From contig DKKL01000050.1 of assembly GCA_002455255.1 (NCBI GenBank), forward strand, positions 1-9,687: a DNA stretch of 9,687 nt, given 5' to 3'. Within the stretch, counting starts at the first letter, position 1. Each line of letters opens with the position of its first letter. The stretch is from Candidatus Tepidiaquacellales bacterium UBA6667. Lineage in GTDB: Bacteria > Bacteroidota > Ignavibacteria > Tepidaquicellales > Tepidaquicellaceae. The position numbers and the translations under genes were made by a program. The notes beneath the pieces were generated by a model. That model worked only from the letters and a program-made list of their open reading frames with translations. It was not told the DNA's origin and ran no database searches. Shown one piece after another: positions 5,940-9,687 of this stretch.

Positions 5940-6956
5940 ATGAAATATATTTCCTTCTCAAAAAAATTTCCGACTTTTATACTCTCTTCTGTATTAACTT
6001 TTCTATTTATTTATAATTTTGCTGCCGCTCAGACTGACAGCAATTTAATCATTGGTGAATTTAAAGTTACTAAGGTTGTGGATGGGGATACTTTCAGATT
6101 TGATAAACTTGATGGCTCTGCAAGACTTCAGTTCCTCGATACCGAAGAAACTTTCAAAGATGAAAATGCGAGTCAAAAGGTTGATGAACTTAGAAAAAAC
6201 TGGGATAAATATTACAATACTTTAAAAGATTCTTCAAAATATCCCGTGAAGGCAGACTCTCCGTTTGGTTATGATTCTTGGCAATGGGCTAAAGAATTTA
6301 TGAAAGATGTTGATTATGTTAGACTTGAAAAAGATGATTTAGTAAGAGAAAAAGATATTTTCAACAGATGGCTCGCTTATATGATTGTTATTAAAAACGG
6401 TAAAGAAATTAATTATAACATAGAAGCGGTGAAGCAGGGGATTTCTCCTTATTTTAATAAATATGGTAACAGCAAAAGATTTCATAATGAATTTGTTGAA
6501 GCTCAGAACTATGCTAAAGAAAACAAACTTGGAATTTGGAACGATACAACTCAAAAATATCCCGATTATGAAGACAGATTAAAATGGTGGAATTTCAGGG
6601 CTACTCAATTGGAAGATTTTGATAAATATCACAAAGAAAACAAATATCATTTCAATATTTCTGAAACTGATGAATATAAAAGATTAGAAAATTACGTTGG
6701 ACAGGAAGTGATTGTGTTTGGAAGTATTGGTGAATTGCTCAGAAACAGATTCCCTTATTTAATGACTATTCCGGTAACGAAGGAAGATAGATTTGAAATT
6801 GTAATTTTTGAAGAGCATGCAGGAATTCTTGATGAAATAAATCTTGATGATATAACTGAAAATTATGTTTACATTATGGGAAAACTTGAAAAAAGAAAAA
6901 ACAGATATCAGATTATTCTAAGAGATAAAAATCAAATCTGGATGGATAAAGATTAA
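5940..6956 (+). CDS. Secreted staphylococcal-nuclease-like (SNase/TNase) protein with C-terminal OB-fold-like domain
   Basis: A 338 aa exported protein. Residues 1-30 form a Sec signal peptide: basic start, hydrophobic core FILSSVLTFLFIYNF, and a likely cleavage after AAA-Q. An SNase domain covers about 38-202. The catalytic set can be aligned: Asp50 in VVDGDTF, Arg62, Asp67 and Glu70 in RLQFLDTEE, and Arg143 in DIFNRWLAYM, corresponding to staphylococcal Asp21, Arg35, Asp40, Glu43 and Arg87. The tail of the domain (VKQGISPYF, EAQNYAKENKLGIWN) is also typical. Residues about 250-336 look like a second OB-type beta barrel, ending YIMGKLEKRKNRYQIILRD, as in nucleic-acid-binding OB domains. It probably cleaves extracellular or periplasmic DNA/RNA with calcium; this is from family knowledge. 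The domain has a larger insertion (about 71-118) than the classic enzyme. No own promoter is clear, and its stop overlaps that of the convergent phosphatase gene. Confidence 0.88.
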   Translation: MKYISFSKKFPTFILSSVLTFLFIYNFAAAQTDSNLIIGEFKVTKVVDGDTFRFDKLDGSARLQFLDTEETFKDENASQKVDELRKNWDKYYNTLKDSSKYPVKADSPFGYDSWQWAKEFMKDVDYVRLEKDDLVREKDIFNRWLAYMIVIKNGKEINYNIEAVKQGISPYFNKYGNSKRFHNEFVEAQNYAKENKLGIWNDTTQKYPDYEDRLKWWNFRATQLEDFDKYHKENKYHFNISETDEYKRLENYVGQEVIVFGSIGELLRNRFPYLMTIPVTKEDRFEIVIFEEHAGILDEINLDDITENYVYIMGKLEKRKNRYQIILRDKNQIWMDKD

Positions 6957-8686
6957 GTTTTCTTTATTGCTATCAGGGTTATATCGTCAAATTGTTTGCA
7001 GTTAACTGCAAACCCTTCAACTGCATTTTTAATTTCATTTATTATAGTATCGCATGTTTTTTCTGAATTACCTTTTATCAGTTCAATCAGATTATCTTCA
7101 CCAAATTCTCTTTTATCTGAGTCTTGTGCTTCTGTTACTCCATCAGTAAACAATACTAATACATCTTCTTTTTCAAAATTCACAGTTCCTGTTTCATACT
7201 TAATACCAAAATTCATTATCCCTATCATCAATCCACCCTTATCCAGCAATTTCACTTCGTTGTTATTAAAAAATACAGGGTGATTATGACCTGCGTTTAT
7301 ATATGTAAATGTATTGTCTGAATTATCAAGCAATCCCCAGAAGAAAGTTATGAATTTTTCGGGTGATGTGTTTTCATATATAAGTTCATTTATTTTTAAA
7401 GTTATCATTGATAAGTCAAATGTTTTATCATCATATAATTTTAAAAATGAATGAACCGCTGATTGTATATTTGACATCAGAAGTGCTGCCGGTGTTCCTT
7501 TGCCTGAAACATCCGCAATCACTATTGCTGTTTTGGTATCTGTAATCGGAATTATATCGTAATAATCACCTCCGACATGCAATGCGGAAATGTTCAATGC
7601 AGCAATATCATATCCTTTTATATCAGGTATCTCTTTTGGTAGCAGTGCAACCTGAATATCTTTTGCAATTCTAAGTTCGTTTTCAATTTGTTGTTTTTCA
7701 AGATATTCCTGAAACAAGAGTGCATTTTCTATTGAGATAACCGATAGATTAATAATAGATTGTAAATATTCAATATCGCTTTGCCTATAAGGGGCTTTTT
7801 TTAATCTTGTCCCAAGACAAATTATATTCTGTACTTCGTTATTGGATATAGTAGGAACTAATAATTCATAATTTTTAGAAATTAAAAACTCAAACAAATT
7901 ATTTTTACTAAGATTGCTCAGTAATGAAGGATTTTTTATTTCATTAAAATATGATAAATCAATCTCCGTGAGGTCAAGAACTTTATTTGAATATAAAAGA
8001 TAAAAATTATCTGAACGGTATCGAGTAAAAATTGCAAAATCTCTGATACCAAGATTTCCAAGCAGAGTAAATCCGAGTAATTTCAGTATTTTATCACGTT
8101 CACGAAAATTTGTATTGAATTCTTTGCTCAGCTCAAACATTGACTTTAACTGAGTAAGTTTTGTACTTAATGAATCATTTAATCTATTTATCTCGTTAAA
8201 CTTTATCGTGTTTTCAATTGGGGATGAAGATAAGTTCAAAAGCGTTTCAATAAAAATTATTTCGCTTTTTGTTAATCCTATATGAGGGGTAACTTTTTTT
8301 CCCAAGCATAACAGCCCAAGTAATTTTTTCCCAAAATAAACTTTAAAAAAATACTGCACATTGTTTTTGCGGAAAAAATTAACTCCTTTTTCATCTGTAA
8401 TTTCTTCAGCTTCAAAAAATGCCCCTTTGGGAAATTGAATTTCCAATTCCTTTTCGTTTTCCTCTATTTTTATCCCTTTGATTGATTCTATACAAAAAAT
8501 ATGATTATCTGTTTCTGTATCTTTTTTAATCAATACAATCCCTTTTGAAATCATCATTTTCCCCATTATGCTCAGAAGAATATTACCGAGAATAAATTTT
8601 AAATCGAGGTTGCTATTGATTAGCTGAGAAAATTCTATCAGTGAGTTTAGTTCGAGTTGTTTGGAAAGTGAATTTGTTTTTTCCAT
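6953..8686 (-). CDS. GAF-GAF-PP2C serine phosphatase (RsbU/SpoIIE type)
   Basis: A 577 aa cytoplasmic signalling phosphatase. Two GAF-like sensor regions (about 25-160 and 185-325) are followed by a short charged coiled linker (326-348) containing ENELRIAKDIQVALLP, the standard lead-in to SpoIIE-type PPM phosphatases. The catalytic domain spans about 355-577. Its manganese-binding motifs are intact: GGDYYD (372-377), ADVSGKG (391-397), FTDGVTEA (513-520) and FDDIT (566-570). Such enzymes dephosphorylate a STAS anti-sigma-factor antagonist, and exactly such a protein is encoded two genes upstream. No transmembrane segment is seen, so the signal is probably a cytoplasmic ligand bound by a GAF domain or a protein partner. 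The ATG at 8686 lies 24 bases after the kinase gene. The stop (TTAA at 6953-6956) is shared in antiparallel with the nuclease gene. The ligand is unknown. Confidence 0.93.
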   Translation of the reverse strand: MEKTNSLSKQLELNSLIEFSQLINSNLDLKFILGNILLSIMGKMMISKGIVLIKKDTETDNHIFCIESIKGIKIEENEKELEIQFPKGAFFEAEEITDEKGVNFFRKNNVQYFFKVYFGKKLLGLLCLGKKVTPHIGLTKSEIIFIETLLNLSSSPIENTIKFNEINRLNDSLSTKLTQLKSMFELSKEFNTNFRERDKILKLLGFTLLGNLGIRDFAIFTRYRSDNFYLLYSNKVLDLTEIDLSYFNEIKNPSLLSNLSKNNLFEFLISKNYELLVPTISNNEVQNIICLGTRLKKAPYRQSDIEYLQSIINLSVISIENALLFQEYLEKQQIENELRIAKDIQVALLPKEIPDIKGYDIAALNISALHVGGDYYDIIPITDTKTAIVIADVSGKGTPAALLMSNIQSAVHSFLKLYDDKTFDLSMITLKINELIYENTSPEKFITFFWGLLDNSDNTFTYINAGHNHPVFFNNNEVKLLDKGGLMIGIMNFGIKYETGTVNFEKEDVLVLFTDGVTEAQDSDKREFGEDNLIELIKGNSEKTCDTIINEIKNAVEGFAVNCKQFDDITLIAIKKT

Positions 8687-8710
8687 TTCGAGGGAAAGTT
8701 TGTGGTTTTT

Positions 8711-9139
8711 TTAGCGGGTGTTTTGAATACTTTTTATCAGTGTTAATGAATTCATATCAGGGTTTACGTGTATATATTCTACTTTATTCATAAATTTCTT
8801 CATCATAGGGATGCCGAGTCCACCAACTTTAAAATTATTAAAGTATTCATTCATATTGGGCTCTTGCATTTTATTTGGATCAAAATCACGACCTTTATAT
8901 TTCATTATAATTCTGAACTCTTTGTTTTTTAATTCTGTAATTACTTCGATATTTTCATTTTCATTAAAATTGTGTGTGTATTTAATAATATTTGTGCACG
9001 CCTCATCCACTGATAAAATTATCTGATTTATCTCGTTAGAATCAAATCCTAATTCATTTGCTTTATTCTCAACAAAATTTCTTACTTTCGAAAGATTTTT
9101 TGTGGAACTTGAAATCACTATTTTGTTTGCGTTCGTCAA
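8711..9139 (-). CDS. Anti-sigma-factor serine kinase-like protein (RsbW/SpoIIAB-type GHKL ATPase)
   Basis: A 142 aa single-domain GHKL protein. The N-box is LSVDEACTNIIKYTH (42-56), with catalytic Glu46 and magnesium-binding Asn50. The G2 box is GGLGIPMMKKFMNKVEY (106-122). In the family such proteins bind a sigma factor or other target and phosphorylate a STAS antagonist. The G1 box is odd: IMKYKGRDFDP (78-88) has Tyr81 where the family has the Asp that contacts adenine (as in DxGxxFDP). The codon is TAT, one base from GAT. Nucleotide binding may therefore be weakened or changed. The start is TTG at 9139; no in-frame ATG lies between it and the stop codon at 9166-9164, and no Shine-Dalgarno sequence is present. 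It lies 24 bases after the STAS gene and 24 before the phosphatase gene. No sigma factor is adjacent, so its target is unknown. Confidence 0.88.
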   Translation of the reverse strand: MTNANKIVISSSTKNLSKVRNFVENKANELGFDSNEINQIILSVDEACTNIIKYTHNFNENENIEVITELKNKEFRIIMKYKGRDFDPNKMQEPNMNEYFNNFKVGGLGIPMMKKFMNKVEYIHVNPDMNSLTLIKSIQNTR

Positions 9140-9163
9140 ATATTTTGCAAAATGATTAATTTC

Positions 9164-9511
9164 TTATTGATTAAATTTTTCCAATGCTGTATTTTCTTCT
9201 TTATAAATTTCAAATAATATAGGAAATCCCAACATATCAAATATATTATAAATCTTATCACTCATATTTGAAAGTTTTACATCCCCGTTATTGTTCCTCA
9301 TTGTTTCAATATATGCCATAAAAACACCTAATCCTGCACTGGAGATATATGAAAGTTTTTCAAAATTGACTACAATTTTATATTTTTTATCTTCAATCAA
9401 TTTTTCAAAACTTTTTTCCAGTTCACCCGATGTATGTGCATCAAGAAACCCTTCAAGATACAGTATTGTAATGTCGTTATTATTTTTAATATCTATATTA
9501 AATTCTTCCAT
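9164..9511 (-). CDS. STAS-domain anti-sigma-factor antagonist (RsbV/SpoIIAA-like)
   Basis: A 115 aa single STAS domain. The signature LSYISSAGLGVFM (53-65) aligns with the MDSSGLGV phosphorylation loop of SpoIIAA and RsbV. Ser58 is the best candidate for phosphorylation, with Ser57 beside it. GFLDAHTSGELE (21-32) and the final helix DMLGFPILFEIYKEENTALEKF complete the usual fold. In the partner-switching scheme the unphosphorylated protein binds the GHKL kinase and frees its target, while the phosphorylated form does not bind. It is the first gene of the minus-strand module, followed at 24 bases by the kinase and then the phosphatase. The start is ATG 9511; the upstream bases hold no Shine-Dalgarno sequence. 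The best promoter match on this strand is a one-mismatch TGATTTTG (9538-9531) with no clear TTG box, so the promoter is unresolved. Confidence 0.93.
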   Translation of the reverse strand: MEEFNIDIKNNNDITILYLEGFLDAHTSGELEKSFEKLIEDKKYKIVVNFEKLSYISSAGLGVFMAYIETMRNNNGDVKLSNMSDKIYNIFDMLGFPILFEIYKEENTALEKFNQ

Positions 9512-9615
9512 CTTGCTGTTTTGTTTGATGCAAAATCATTAAAAAATAATTAAAATTAAATACATAACAGTTTTCTGATTTAAATTGCTGTTTATACTTA
9601 ACAAGACTTATGTTA

Positions 9616-9627
9616 ATGTATTTACAT
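9616..9627. repeat. Short palindrome, possible operator
   Basis: ATGTA-TT-TACAT is a perfect five-base inverted repeat with a two-base centre. It lies about 105 bases upstream of the STAS start and about 22 bases upstream of the rightward TATATTTG. Its position would suit a regulator of either direction, but in such AT-rich DNA a chance match is quite possible. Confidence 0.3.
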
Positions 9628-9649
9628 AGATTATAATTCGTATTTAAGT

Positions 9650-9657
9650 TATATTTG
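9650..9657 (+). promoter_or_regulatory. Possible rightward promoter -7 box
   Basis: TATATTTG is identical to the rpsR -7 box and matches TAnnTTTG. No TTG occurs at the expected 17-23-base distance upstream, so the -33 element is missing. An ATG at 9669 would follow a very short leader. Confidence 0.35.
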
Positions 9658-9668
9658 TTACAGTTTTC

Positions 9669-9687
9669 ATGCTAAACCTTATTGATC
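9669..9687 (+). CDS. Possible start of a rightward gene (cut by window edge)
   Basis: ATG at 9669 opens six codons (MLNLID) before the window ends. The only support is the TATATTTG box 11 bases upstream and the divergent layout. Nothing can be said about the product. Confidence 0.2.

Larger units (their letters stand above)
9512..9668. other. Non-coding region upstream of the partner-switching module
   Basis: These 157 very AT-rich bases lie between the minus-strand STAS gene and a possible rightward gene. No terminator hairpin, tRNA or convincing ORF is seen. It holds a 12-base palindrome (9616-9627) and a rightward -7-like box (9650-9657), listed separately. Confidence 0.5.

Noticed and set aside
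6996..7283. A 95-residue plus-strand frame inside the phosphatase gene
   Set aside because: Antisense to the conserved PP2C domain and without recognisable motifs.
1..9687. CRISPR arrays, tRNA/rRNA genes, insertion sequences, long repeats
   Set aside because: No spaced direct repeats, cloverleaf sequences, transposase-like proteins or terminal inverted repeats could be seen by eye on either strand.

Overview
This is an AT-rich bacterial window with standard code. It most resembles the Bacteroidota/Chlorobi/Ignavibacteria group. The supporting signs are a perfect Bacteroidetes-type promoter (TTG, 20 bases, TAnnTTTG) in front of rpsR, no Shine-Dalgarno sequence at any gene start, frequent TTG starts, and Lol-type lipoprotein export together with menaquinone methylation, which point to a diderm that uses menaquinone. 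The assignment is inference; no rRNA gene is present to prove it.

Layout. Positions 1-253 (minus) hold the 5' end of a Tat-exported FAD amine oxidase-like gene. It diverges from a tightly packed plus-strand run at 345-5495: a type III polyketide synthase, an isoprenylcysteine-methyltransferase-like membrane enzyme, a stand-alone AtuA C-terminal-like protein, release factor 2 (prfB, with a programmed +1 frameshift), a LolC/LolE-type permease, a MenG/UbiE methyltransferase and a small zinc-ribbon protein. Neighbours overlap by 4-8 bases or are separated by 1-4, so this looks like one seven-gene operon joining a lipid-polyketide cassette to housekeeping genes. rpsR (ribosomal protein bS18) follows with its own promoter and a strong terminator. 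Next is a secreted staphylococcal-nuclease-like protein with an OB-fold-like C-terminus.

The right third (9511 back to 6953, minus) is a three-gene partner-switching module: a STAS anti-sigma-factor antagonist, a GHKL/RsbW-type anti-sigma kinase, and a GAF-GAF-PP2C (RsbU/SpoIIE-type) phosphatase. The STAS protein would be phosphorylated by the kinase and dephosphorylated by the phosphatase in response to a GAF ligand. No sigma factor is in the window, and the kinase has Tyr where the nucleotide-contacting Asp of the family is expected. The nuclease and phosphatase genes converge with overlapping stop codons. Positions 9512-9668 are non-coding, with a small palindrome and a possible rightward promoter.

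Most genes belong to known families. The points most worth attention are the polyketide synthase/methyltransferase/AtuA-like cassette co-transcribed with prfB, the altered ATP site in the partner-switching kinase, the isolated cysteine-free bS18, and the strong Shine-Dalgarno-like prfB frameshift stimulator in a window whose gene starts lack such signals.
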